Of a stretch of 62,522 nucleotides of DNA, positions 55,486 to 62,522 are shown piece by piece; positions within the stretch are counted from its first letter, which is position 1; every line of letters starts with the position of its first letter. Source of the stretch: Pseudomonadota bacterium (GTDB lineage Bacteria > Pseudomonadota > Alphaproteobacteria > Rhizobiales > Xanthobacteraceae); assembly GCA_018240595.1 (NCBI GenBank), contig JAFEFL010000003.1, positions 1 to 62,522 on the forward strand, read 5' to 3'. The notes beneath the pieces are model-generated. The model did no database searches, had not been told where the DNA came from, and saw only the letters and a list, made by a program, of their open reading frames with translations. The position numbers and the translations under genes are program-made.

Positions 55486-56006
55486 GTGGCGACTTTACGG
55501 GCTGACAGTTGCGATTCTGGTGATGGGGTAACGCTCCGGCCGATGGCGGCGCGCAGGTTCTCGCGCATCACGCCGAGGTCGGTGAGCAGGCGGTTGACCG
55601 ACTTGTCGTCGACGCCTTCGAGCACCTCGGCCATGAGGTCCTCGCCGAGCGCGGTGAGTTGATCGAGCAGCGGCCGCGCCGCCGGCGTCAGATAGAGCCG
55701 GTTGACGCGGCGGTCGTTCGGGTCCGGCCGGCGTTCGATCAATCCGTTCTCGGCCAGGCGGTCGAGCAGCCGGGTCAGGGAAATCGGTTGCAGGTCGAGC
55801 AGTTCCGCGAGTTCCGATTGTTTCAGGCCTTCGCTGCGATTGAGCCGTGACAGCACGGCCCACTGCGCCCGGGTCGCTCCGTAGCTGCGGGCGGTCTGGT
55901 CGGCATAGGTCTTCAGCAGACGCGCTACGTCGTGGAGAAGAAAGGCGATTTCCTTTTTGATCGTCGGCACGGGCGCTGGTCTCCGAAGGCTTTCTTGTGC
56001 CTTCAT
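55482..56006 (-). CDS. MarR family transcriptional regulator
   Basis: The 174-residue product has the MarR winged helix: ATRAQWAVLSRLNRSEGL, KQSELAELLDLQPISLTRLL as recognition region, and the wing ERRPDPNDRRVNRLYLT. It should repress the emrAB pump genes that follow, responding to a phenolic or toxic ligand. The ATG at 56006 overlaps a 22-bp palindrome that also contains a TATAAT; a GTG at 55970 preceded by GGAG is an alternative start that would leave the palindrome upstream as operator. Confidence 0.87.
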   Translation of the reverse strand: MKAQESLRRPAPVPTIKKEIAFLLHDVARLLKTYADQTARSYGATRAQWAVLSRLNRSEGLKQSELAELLDLQPISLTRLLDRLAENGLIERRPDPNDRRVNRLYLTPAARPLLDQLTALGEDLMAEVLEGVDDKSVNRLLTDLGVMRENLRAAIGRSVTPSPESQLSARKVAT

Positions 56007-56027
56007 ATAATAAGCATCCTTATTATA
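56006..56027 (-). promoter_or_regulatory. MarR operator candidate
   Basis: TATAATAAG (56006-56014) and CTTATTATA (56019-56027) are perfect 9-bp arms with a 4-bp spacer. On the minus strand TATAAT at its upstream edge can serve as the marR -10 box. Binding of MarR here would block its own operon and might affect the divergent hydrolase gene. Confidence 0.65.
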
Positions 56028-56159
56028 AAGTTCATACCCGGGCACCGGCAGAGTCGGCAGGGCTGCCCCACCGATGCTGCATAGCAGCAAGTGACCGCCC
56101 CACCGCCCTCGGGCACAGTCGGCGCGCGCTGTCCGCGCCCGCGACAATCCGGAGGAATC

Positions 56160-56957
56160 ATGAGCGACGACGTCCACGAGGTCTTTGCCGTCCGCTACGG
56201 CAGCCACACCCGCAAGCGCGCCGAGAACTACATTTTCGGCGACGCGCACGACGAGATGGCGTCGATCGCCTATTACGTCTGGGTCATCAAAGGCGCGCAC
56301 GGCACCTTCGTGGTCGATACCGGCTTTGACGAGAAGGCCGCCAAAGAACGCGGCCGCAAGATCGACCGGCCGATCGGCGAGGGCATCAAGGCGCTCGGCA
56401 TCGATCCAGCCAAGGTCGATCACGTCATCGCCACGCACATGCATTGGGATCACGCCGGCAACTACGACCTGTTTCCCAACGCGCGCTATCACATCCAGGA
56501 CGAGGAGTTGGCCTACGCCACCGGCCGCTGCATGTGCCACCAGATGCTGCGCATCCCGTTCAGCCACGATGACGTGCAGGCGATGGTGAAGAAAGTGTTC
56601 GACTATCGCTGCGAATTCCACGACGGCGACGATGAACTTGCGCCCGGCATCACCGTGCACAAGATGGGCGGTCACTCCAAGGGCCTGCAGAGCGTGCGCG
56701 TCAAGACCAAACGCGGTTACGTCGTCGTGTCGTCCGACGCGTGCCATCTCTATTCGCACATGGATGAGGGTCGGGTGTTTCCGATCACCTATTCGGTCGG
56801 CGATACGCTCGAGGGCTACAAGAAGATCCTCAAGCTCGCCTCGTCGCGGCATCACTTCGTGCCCGGCCACGATCCGGAAGTGATGAACATCTATCCGGCA
56901 GCCAAACCCGGTCTCGAGGGCTGGGTCGCGCGGCTGGATGTGGCACCGAAGGTGTAG
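56160..56957 (+). CDS. metallo-beta-lactamase-fold hydrolase (N-acyl-homoserine-lactonase-like)
   Basis: The 265-residue protein carries the dinuclear zinc motif HMHWDH (His93, His95, Asp97, His98), an aspartate in VVSSDACHLY and a histidine in FVPGHDPEVM. This arrangement is that of the AttM/AiiA lactonase-like group. GGAGGAAT precedes the ATG. It is divergent from the marR-emrAB operon and may share its control. A lactone substrate is plausible, but acyl-homoserine lactone is not proven. Confidence 0.85.
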   Translation: MSDDVHEVFAVRYGSHTRKRAENYIFGDAHDEMASIAYYVWVIKGAHGTFVVDTGFDEKAAKERGRKIDRPIGEGIKALGIDPAKVDHVIATHMHWDHAGNYDLFPNARYHIQDEELAYATGRCMCHQMLRIPFSHDDVQAMVKKVFDYRCEFHDGDDELAPGITVHKMGGHSKGLQSVRVKTKRGYVVVSSDACHLYSHMDEGRVFPITYSVGDTLEGYKKILKLASSRHHFVPGHDPEVMNIYPAAKPGLEGWVARLDVAPKV

Positions 56958-56969
56958 TCTCCACGCTGT

Positions 56970-57062
56970 CGTCCCGGGCGAGCACGGCGAGACCCGGGAC
57001 CCATAGCCACTGCGCTATCGAGACCACAAGGCGTATGGGTCCCCGCTTTCGCGGGGGCGACG
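56970..57062. repeat. composite extragenic palindrome with GTCCCCGC-type half
   Basis: The left half contains GTCCCGGG facing CCCGGGAC, and the right half GGGTCCCCGC-tttc-GCGGGGGC. The layout is that of the 24214 element. It lies between the convergent hydrolase and macrodomain genes. Confidence 0.65.
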
Positions 57063-57082
57063 GGTAATGGTTCTGTGTCTGC

Positions 57083-57640
57083 TTACACCAATCCCAATTC
57101 CTCGAACGCCGCTTTGTGATGCGCGGCGCTGTCGGCGGAGAAGCAGCAGAAGACGACGTGACCGATGACGCGGCCGGCGCCGGCCGGGCTCGCCAGCTCG
57201 GAAGTAACGGTGCCGACCGCGATGCGCGCGGCAAGGTCGGGCGGGAAGCGATAGACGCCGGTCGAGATCGCCGGGAAGGCGATTGATGGCAGGCCGTGCA
57301 GGTCGGCAAGTTCGATCGCGGTGCGGTAGCAGCCGGCGAGCAGATCGGCCTCGTTGGCCGTGCCGCCGTGCCATACCGGCCCGACGGCATGGATCACCGC
57401 TTCGGCCTTGAGATCATGGCCGCCGGTGATCTTGGCCGATCCGGTGGCGCAACCGCCCAGCGTGCGGCATTCCTCGAGCAGACCCGGCCCGGCGGCGCGA
57501 TGGATGGCGCCATCGACCCCGCCGCCGCCGAGCAGTGAATTGTTGGCGGCGTTCACGATCGCCGCGACATCGAGCGTCGTGATGTCGGCAATGGCGATCT
57601 CGAGTCTGGTGTCGTGGACGGCGGTGATCAGCGGGAACAT
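57083..57640 (-). CDS. macrodomain protein, O-acetyl-ADP-ribose deacetylase-like
   Basis: The 185-residue protein is a single MacroD-type domain: [20 protein letters not shown], the glycine-rich [14 protein letters not shown] and [13 protein letters not shown] form the ADP-ribose site. Family members such as YmdB deacetylate O-acetyl-ADP-ribose or remove ADP-ribose from proteins. Length fits. It stands alone between a hydrolase and a patatin gene, and I see nothing that specifies its partner. Confidence 0.9.
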   Translation of the reverse strand: MFPLITAVHDTRLEIAIADITTLDVAAIVNAANNSLLGGGGVDGAIHRAAGPGLLEECRTLGGCATGSAKITGGHDLKAEAVIHAVGPVWHGGTANEADLLAGCYRTAIELADLHGLPSIAFPAISTGVYRFPPDLAARIAVGTVTSELASPAGAGRVIGHVVFCCFSADSAAHHKAAFEELGLV

Positions 57641-57679
57641 GCGCTCAACATAGCATCGATCGAAGCGCGCGCTCAGCCG

Positions 57680-58777
57680 TCACGCGCGTTCCAGGCCGAC
57701 TTCCGCTTTCAGATCGACGCTGGAGCGTCGACCGATGTCGTCGTAATGCGCATCGAGAAAGCGCCGTGCGGCGCGCTGGCCGAGCTTGTGCAGCAGCTCG
57801 AGCGATTCGAAATCGTTACGCAGCTTGGTCGAAGCGGAGAAGTGCTCGCCCAGCCCCTCCATCACGATGCGGTGCACCTTGATGTGGCGGTACTGGTTGG
57901 CGCCGGTGCCGTGCGGCAGGCGGCGCTGGTCGATCAGCCGGTTGACGAACTCGATGGCGCGCAATTCGGCCATCAGCGCCGAGTTGAAAGTGATCTCGTT
58001 GACGCGCGCCATGATCTCGCGCGTCGAATGCGGGACTTTCTTGCGCTCCAGCGGATTGATCTGGACGATCAGCACGTCCTCGGTGTCGGTCGAGCGGAAG
58101 AACGGATAGATCACCGGGTTGCCGAGATAGCCGCCGTCCCAGTACGGCACGCCGTCGATCTCGACGGCCTGGAACACCGCCGGCAGGCAGGCCGACGCCA
58201 TCACCGCTTCGGCGGAAATCTTTTCCTTCGGGAAGATGTGCAGGCGGCCGGTCTGCACGTTGGTGGCGGCGATGAAGATCTGCCGAGCGTCCTTGCGCAG
58301 GCCCTCGAAATCGACGTAGCGCTCGATCAGATCCTTCAGCGGATTGATGTTGAGCGGGTTGAGGTCGTAGGGCGACAGATACTGCGACCACGCCGACAGC
58401 CAGTCGAAGGTCGGCGAGCCCTCGCGCGGCCACAACGCGAACAGCTTGTCGGTGACGGCGCGCTGCACCGCCGGCAGGTCGCCGCCGAGGCTCGCCGCGC
58501 GCCAGAATTCGGCGAGGCGCTTGCGCGCCTCGTCCGGGCCGCCGCGGTTGAGGCCGTCGGCCAGCATCACCGCGTTGACGGCTCCGGCCGAGGTGCCGGA
58601 AATGCCTTCGACCGCGAGGCGGCCGTCCTCGAGCAGATGATCGAGCACGCCCCAGGTGAAGGCGCCATGCGCGCCTCCGCCCTGCAGCGCCAGATTGATA
58701 CGCTTCTTCTTCGCGCCGTTCGCTTTCGGCGCGTCTTCCTGTTCGCCCCAGAATAACCGGGAGAGGAAGTCGTTCAC
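57680..58777 (-). CDS. patatin-like phospholipase family protein
   Basis: The 365-residue protein has the patatin oxyanion loop GGGAHGAF, the nucleophile elbow GTSAGA and the catalytic aspartate in DGGYLGNPV. It resembles the bacterial patatin group (DUF3734 C-terminal region likely). Its start overlaps the bdhA stop by four bases, so it is translationally coupled to 3-hydroxybutyrate dehydrogenase, an arrangement common in Rhizobiales. It may act on membrane lipid or on PHB granule surface; neither is shown. Confidence 0.87.
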   Translation of the reverse strand: MNDFLSRLFWGEQEDAPKANGAKKKRINLALQGGGAHGAFTWGVLDHLLEDGRLAVEGISGTSAGAVNAVMLADGLNRGGPDEARKRLAEFWRAASLGGDLPAVQRAVTDKLFALWPREGSPTFDWLSAWSQYLSPYDLNPLNINPLKDLIERYVDFEGLRKDARQIFIAATNVQTGRLHIFPKEKISAEAVMASACLPAVFQAVEIDGVPYWDGGYLGNPVIYPFFRSTDTEDVLIVQINPLERKKVPHSTREIMARVNEITFNSALMAELRAIEFVNRLIDQRRLPHGTGANQYRHIKVHRIVMEGLGEHFSASTKLRNDFESLELLHKLGQRAARRFLDAHYDDIGRRSSVDLKAEVGLERA

Positions 58778-59556
58778 TGCGCGACCCAGCCGCCATCGAT
58801 GGAGTAGGCCGAGCCGGTAATCGAGGCCGCCGCATCGCTCGACAGGAATACCGCGAGTGCGCCGATATTCTCCGGCTTGGTGAACTGATGCATCGGCTGC
58901 TTCTCCGACAGCAGCGCGATCTCCGCCTCGCGCGGCGACTGGCCCGAGGCCTGCGCGCGCGCATCGATCTGCTTCTGCACCAGCGGCGTCAGCACCCAGC
59001 CCGGGCAGATGGCGTTGCAGGTGACGCCGTCATTGGCGGCTTCGACCGCCACCACCTTGGTGAGGCCGACGATGCCGTGCTTGGCCGCGACATAAGCGAC
59101 CTTCTGCGCGCTGGCGACGAGGCCGTGCGCCGAGGCGATGTTGATGATGCGGCCCCACTTGCGCTTCTTCATGCCGGGGATCGCGGCGCGGATCGAGTGG
59201 AACGATGACGACAGGTTGATGGCGATGATCGCATCCCACTTGTCGACCGGGAAATCTTCGATATTGGCGACGAACTGGATGCCGGCATTGTTCACCAGCA
59301 CGTCGAGCGAACCGAATTCCTTTTCGGTCGCCGCCACCATGTCGGCGATCTCGCCGGGCTTCGACATGTCCGCCGGCGAGTACTTCGCCTTGATGCCGAA
59401 TTCCTTTTCGAGGCCCGCCCGCAGCTTCTCGATCTCGGCCTTGTCGCCGAAGCCATTGAGCATGATGTTGGCGCCGTCGGCCGCCAGCGCCCGCGCGGTG
59501 GCGAGGCCGATGCCGGAAGTCGAGCCGGTGACGAGTGCGGTTTTGCCTTTGAGCAT
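58774..59556 (-). CDS. bdhA: D-3-hydroxybutyrate dehydrogenase
   Basis: The 260-residue SDR has TGSTSGIG (10-17), VNNAGIQ, and the catalytic Ser142/Tyr155/Lys159 set in NIASAHGLVASAQKVAYVAA-K. KVAYVAAKHGIVGLTKVVA and AICPGWVLTPLV are characteristic of 3-hydroxybutyrate dehydrogenase, and the C terminus SIDGGWVAQ fits. It oxidises 3-hydroxybutyrate, the product of PhaZ, to acetoacetate. The ATG at 59556 is the family start. A palindrome TATTGC-atc-GCAATA lies 93 bp upstream. Confidence 0.92.
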   Translation of the reverse strand: MLKGKTALVTGSTSGIGLATARALAADGANIMLNGFGDKAEIEKLRAGLEKEFGIKAKYSPADMSKPGEIADMVAATEKEFGSLDVLVNNAGIQFVANIEDFPVDKWDAIIAINLSSSFHSIRAAIPGMKKRKWGRIINIASAHGLVASAQKVAYVAAKHGIVGLTKVVAVEAANDGVTCNAICPGWVLTPLVQKQIDARAQASGQSPREAEIALLSEKQPMHQFTKPENIGALAVFLSSDAAASITGSAYSIDGGWVAQ

Positions 59557-59648
59557 GAAAAGTCCTCGTGAACGTTGCGGGCCGTGGAGCGGACCTTGGG
59601 AGCTGGATACGAACAATTCGGAGGCGGACGGGAACCTGCCTCTATTTT

Positions 59649-59663
59649 TATTGCATCGCAATA
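59649..59663. promoter_or_regulatory. palindrome between bdhA and zur
   Basis: TATTGC (59649-59654) and GCAATA (59658-59663) flank ATC in an AT-rich divergent promoter region. It could bind a regulator of bdhA or of zur. It does not resemble the usual alphaproteobacterial Zur box. Confidence 0.45.
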
Positions 59664-59737
59664 TATATGTTCGGAAGGCGCGCGTTTCAGCCCGGTTCGG
59701 GTTAGACTTGTGTCGGTGTTCCGGTGGGAAAGGTCTC

Positions 59738-60253
59738 GTGAGAAAGGTTTCGGCCAAGAAGCCGCATACGCATGATGTGTTTCCGACGCCCGATCATGAC
59801 CATGATCGCTGCGCGGCGGATGCGATCGCGCATGCCGAAGCGGTCTGCGCCGCGCACAAGGAGCGGCTGACGCCGATCCGCCGCCGCGTGCTCGAGGCCC
59901 TGCTCGCCAGCCACGCGCCGCTCGGCGCCTATGAATTGATCGACCGCCTGGCCGATTCCGGCGAGGGCGGAAGGCCGGCGCCGATCACGATCTACCGCGC
60001 CCTCGACTTCCTCCGTGAGCAGGGCCTCGTGCATCGCATCGAAAGCCGCAACGCCTTCATCGCCTGCGTCCATAATCACGAGAGCGCCGATCCGGTGGTG
60101 TTCCTGATCTGCGAGAGCTGCGGCGCGGTGGGCGAGGCGACCGGTGCCGCGATCGCCGACTCGATCCGCAATGCGTCGCGCTCCGCCGGCTTTGTACCGA
60201 AGACGCCGGTGATCGAGATTTCCGGCACCTGCGCGCACTGCCGCCAGTCATAG
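59738..60253 (+). CDS. zur: Fur family transcriptional regulator, Zur type
   Basis: The 171-residue protein is a Fur-family repressor of the Zur branch: winged helix with LTPIRRRVLEALLASHAPLG and ITIYRALDFLREQGLVHRIE, a dimerisation domain, and the structural zinc cysteines ICESCGAVGE and GTCAHCRQ. It should repress zinc uptake genes when zinc is ample. It has an extra N-terminal tail rich in His and Asp (HTHDVF, PDHDHDRC). The GTG at 59738 with AAAGG before it is the best start. The zinc uptake genes it would control are not in the window. Confidence 0.85.
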   Translation: MRKVSAKKPHTHDVFPTPDHDHDRCAADAIAHAEAVCAAHKERLTPIRRRVLEALLASHAPLGAYELIDRLADSGEGGRPAPITIYRALDFLREQGLVHRIESRNAFIACVHNHESADPVVFLICESCGAVGEATGAAIADSIRNASRSAGFVPKTPVIEISGTCAHCRQS

Positions 60254-60257
60254 CCCC

Positions 60258-60298
60258 TGCCACGAGCCGAATGCCACGCATGTGCCACGCGAGTGGCA
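60258..60298. promoter_or_regulatory. TGCCAC repeats and palindrome before the EamA gene
   Basis: TGCCAC occurs at 60258, 60272 and 60283, and the last forms a palindrome with GTGGCA at 60293-60298 (4-bp spacer). The array lies between zur and the transporter gene and may be an operator. Confidence 0.4.
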
Positions 60299-60350
60299 AT
60301 GGCTGTCGCCTCGCGGTAGAAAAGCGCATTGCCCGGGAATTCCAATTGTC

Positions 60351-61283
60351 ATGTCCTCGCCCGCTCCGTCCGAGCCCGTGCCGCCGCCGGCTCATCACCA
60401 CACCACACGCCCGCTCGATGCCGCCGTCGCGGCGCTGATCGTGCTGTTGTGCCTGTCCTGGGGCTTCAACCAGGTCGCCGTGAAGCTGACGATTCATGAC
60501 ATTCCGCCGCTGCTGCAAGGCGCGCTGCGCTCGGTGATCGCCACCGTGCTGATCGTCGGCTGGTGCGCGGTGCGCGGCATTCCGCTGTTCGAGCGCGACG
60601 GCACGCTGCGCGCCGGCCTGATCGTCGGCGTGCTGTTCAGCGCCGAGTTCATTCTGATCTATCAAGGCCTCGCCTTCACCACGGCAACGCGCGCGTCGGT
60701 GTTTCTCTATCTGGCGCCGTTCTTCGTCGTTGCCGGCACGCGCATCTTCCTGCCCGCCGACCGCTTCCGCGCCTCGCAATGGGTCGGCCTCGCTTTGTCC
60801 TTCGCCGGCATGATCGTCGCCTTCGGCGTGCCGACGCCGGCGCTCGATCCGCGGCAGACGCTCGGCGATCTGATGATGGTCACCGCGGCCGGCTTCTGGG
60901 CCGCGACGACCTTGTCGATCAAGGCGAGCCGGCTCAACGCCATTTCGCCTGAGAAGGTGATGCTCTACCAGCTCGTCGTTTCGATCCCGCTGATGGCGCT
61001 GGCCGCAGGACTCGCCGGCGAGCGCATTGCGCACTGGCCGGACCGTCAGGCGCTGGCCTGGCTCGGCTACCAGTCGGTCTGGGTGGTGGCGGTCACCTTC
61101 GTCATCTGGTTCGCCATCATCAAGAAGTACTCGGCGAGCCGGGTCTCGGCCTTCACCTTCCTGACGCCGTTGTTCGGCGTCGCTGCCGGCCATTTCGTCA
61201 TGAATGACCCGTTGACGCCGGCTTTCCTGGCCGCGGTGGCCTTCGTCGCCGGCGGCCTGGTGCTGGTGAACCGGCCGAAATAG
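60351..61283 (+). CDS. EamA/DMT family transporter
   Basis: The 310-residue protein has ten hydrophobic segments in two EamA repeats, with LCLSWGFNQVAVKLTIHDI at the start and the second repeat opening near GDLMMVTAAGFWAATTLSIK. Members export metabolites or amino acids. The ATG at 60351 is preferred over an upstream start in the repeat region. It is next to zur, but no zinc-related feature is seen. The substrate is unknown. Confidence 0.87.
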   Translation: MSSPAPSEPVPPPAHHHTTRPLDAAVAALIVLLCLSWGFNQVAVKLTIHDIPPLLQGALRSVIATVLIVGWCAVRGIPLFERDGTLRAGLIVGVLFSAEFILIYQGLAFTTATRASVFLYLAPFFVVAGTRIFLPADRFRASQWVGLALSFAGMIVAFGVPTPALDPRQTLGDLMMVTAAGFWAATTLSIKASRLNAISPEKVMLYQLVVSIPLMALAAGLAGERIAHWPDRQALAWLGYQSVWVVAVTFVIWFAIIKKYSASRVSAFTFLTPLFGVAAGHFVMNDPLTPAFLAAVAFVAGGLVLVNRPK

Positions 61284-61348
61284 GCCCTTCCGCGCCGCGT
61301 TGACGGTGCCATATTTGTCTGGCACTCCGGTGCGATCAGGACATCAAG

Positions 61349-62522
61349 ATGAGCCCTTCACCGCGTCATAAAACCGTTGCCGTCGACGTCGCCGGCGTCA
61401 CCGTGGGCGGCGGCGCGCCGATCGTCGTGCAGTCGATGACCAACACCGACACCGCGGATGTCGAGGGCACCGCCCGGCAGATCGCGGCGCTGGCGCGCGC
61501 CGGTTCCGAGCTGGTGCGCATCACGGTCGATCGCCCCGAGGCCGCCGATGCCGTGCCGCGCATCAAGGAGCGGCTGGCGCGGATGAACGTGCGCGTGCCG
61601 ATCGTCGGCGACTTCCACTACAACGGCCATACGCTGCTCAGCGATTATCCCGGCTGCGCCGAGGCGCTCGACAAGTACCGCATCAATCCCGGCAATGTCG
61701 GCTTCAAGAACAAGCGCGATCCGCAATTCACCCAGATCGTCGAGATGGCGATCAAACACGGCAAGCCGGTGCGCATCGGCGTCAACTGGGGCTCGCTCGA
61801 TCAGGAGCTACTCACCAAGTTGATGGACGAGAACTCGCAGTCGGCCAATCCGATCGATGCGCGCGCGGTAACGCACGAGGCGATGGTGCAGTCGGCGCTG
61901 CTGTCGGCGGCGCGCGCCGAGAAGATCGGCCTGCCTAAGAACCGCATCATCCTGTCGGCCAAGGTCTCGGCGGTGCAGGACCTCATCGCCGTTTACACCG
62001 AACTGGCGCGCCGTTCCGACTATGCGCTGCATCTCGGTTTGACCGAAGCCGGCATGGGCACCAAGGGCATCGTCGCTTCGGCCGCCTCGATGGGCGTGCT
62101 GCTGCAACAGGGCATTGGCGATACCATCCGCATTTCGCTCACGCCCGAGCCGGGCGGCGACCGCACCCGCGAGGTGCAGGTGGCGCAGGAGCTGCTGCAG
62201 ACCATGGGGTTGCGCACCTTCGTGCCGCTGGTCGCGGCCTGCCCGGGTTGCGGGCGCACGACGTCGACGACGTTCCAAGAACTCGCCTCCGACATCCAGA
62301 GCTTCATTCGTGACTCCATGCCGGAATGGAAGAAGCAGTATCCCGGCGTCGAGACGTTGAACGTCGCGGTGATGGGCTGCATCGTCAACGGCCCGGGCGA
62401 GTCGAAACACGCCGACATCGGCATCTCGTTGCCCGGCACCGGCGAGCAGCCGACCGCGCCGGTGTTCGTCGACGGCAAGAAGGTCGCGACCCTGCGTGGT
62501 GCGACACTGAGCGCGGACTTCA
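61349..62522 (+). CDS. ispG: 4-hydroxy-3-methylbut-2-en-1-yl diphosphate synthase (partial, 3' end outside the window)
   Basis: IspG (GcpE) catalyses the penultimate step of the MEP isoprenoid pathway. The 391 residues in the window begin [18 protein letters not shown] after a short tail and contain [23 protein letters not shown], and the [4Fe-4S] cysteines in ACPGCGRTT (near 298 and 301) and GCIVNGPGE (near 344). The open frame runs to the last base without a stop, so only the C-terminal end is missing. AGGA lies eight bases before the ATG. Confidence 0.95.
   Translation, partial: MSPSPRHKTVAVDVAGVTVGGGAPIVVQSMTNTDTADVEGTARQIAALARAGSELVRITVDRPEAADAVPRIKERLARMNVRVPIVGDFHYNGHTLLSDYPGCAEALDKYRINPGNVGFKNKRDPQFTQIVEMAIKHGKPVRIGVNWGSLDQELLTKLMDENSQSANPIDARAVTHEAMVQSALLSAARAEKIGLPKNRIILSAKVSAVQDLIAVYTELARRSDYALHLGLTEAGMGTKGIVASAASMGVLLQQGIGDTIRISLTPEPGGDRTREVQVAQELLQTMGLRTFVPLVAACPGCGRTTSTTFQELASDIQSFIRDSMPEWKKQYPGVETLNVAVMGCIVNGPGESKHADIGISLPGTGEQPTAPVFVDGKKVATLRGATLSADF

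Overview
The window is a GC-rich, densely packed chromosomal segment that reads as an alphaproteobacterium of the order Hyphomicrobiales (Rhizobiales), most like the Bradyrhizobium / Rhodopseudomonas / Xanthobacteraceae side. The reasons are a RegB/RegA redox two-component pair, alphaproteobacterial-type GlnD, MmcB and Zur proteins, PHB metabolism (phaZ, bdhA), and several families of short extragenic palindromes at gene borders of the kind common in these genomes. This placement is inference from protein character. No rRNA, intact tRNA, CRISPR array, prophage or transposase gene was seen.

Layout. 0.3-9.4 kb: gcdH, an alpha/beta hydrolase, mmcB, regBA, an ABC-2 type exporter, phaZ and a YgjP-like metallopeptidase. 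9.4-16.7 kb: a Bcr/CflA-type MFS pump, a class A penicillin-binding protein, a DUF3108 protein and glnD. 16.9-24.2 kb: an SsuACB-like importer, an XRE-cupin regulator with a cupin partner, a zinc alcohol dehydrogenase, an OsmC protein and two tandem paralogous membrane proteins. 24.3-27.0 kb: mutS.

27.1-38.5 kb is a ten-gene minus-strand catabolic operon. In transcription order it holds a periplasmic binding protein, a crotonase, two tandem feruloyl-CoA-synthase-like ligases, an SDR dehydrogenase and thiolase (thiolase first), a methyltransferase, a 4-hydroxybenzoyl-CoA-type thioesterase, a decarboxylase-like amidohydrolase and a flavoprotein monooxygenase. It reads as uptake, CoA activation and beta-oxidative side-chain shortening of phenylpropanoid-type aromatic acids. 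38.6-48.3 kb supplies what would follow: pcaF and pcaHG (protocatechuate 3,4-cleavage and thiolysis), a LigM-type tetrahydrofolate-dependent aryl O-demethylase, a MetF-like protein, a cobalamin-independent methionine-synthase-like enzyme, a FadR-type GntR regulator, and an unrecognised HTH plus SAM-methyltransferase-like protein. Together, 27-48 kb is the most interesting part of the window: a candidate lignin-aromatic (ferulate/coumarate/vanillate type) pathway in which methoxyl groups are fed into one-carbon metabolism.

48.3-62.5 kb: an RlpA-like protein, a MaoC / acyl-CoA dehydrogenase / CoA-transferase trio, a marR-emrA-emrB efflux operon with a divergent metallo-beta-lactamase-fold hydrolase, a macrodomain protein, a patatin coupled to bdhA, zur, an EamA transporter, and the 5' part of ispG cut by the window end.

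Regulatory DNA is visible at several places: paired 15-bp palindromes before the XRE-cupin gene, a 10-bp-arm palindrome before the catabolic operon, a promoter overlapped by two palindromes before the GntR gene, a 9-bp-arm palindrome at the marR start, a RegR-box-like site between regB and regA, and strong hairpin terminators after pcaG, after the small cupin gene and between metF and ligM.
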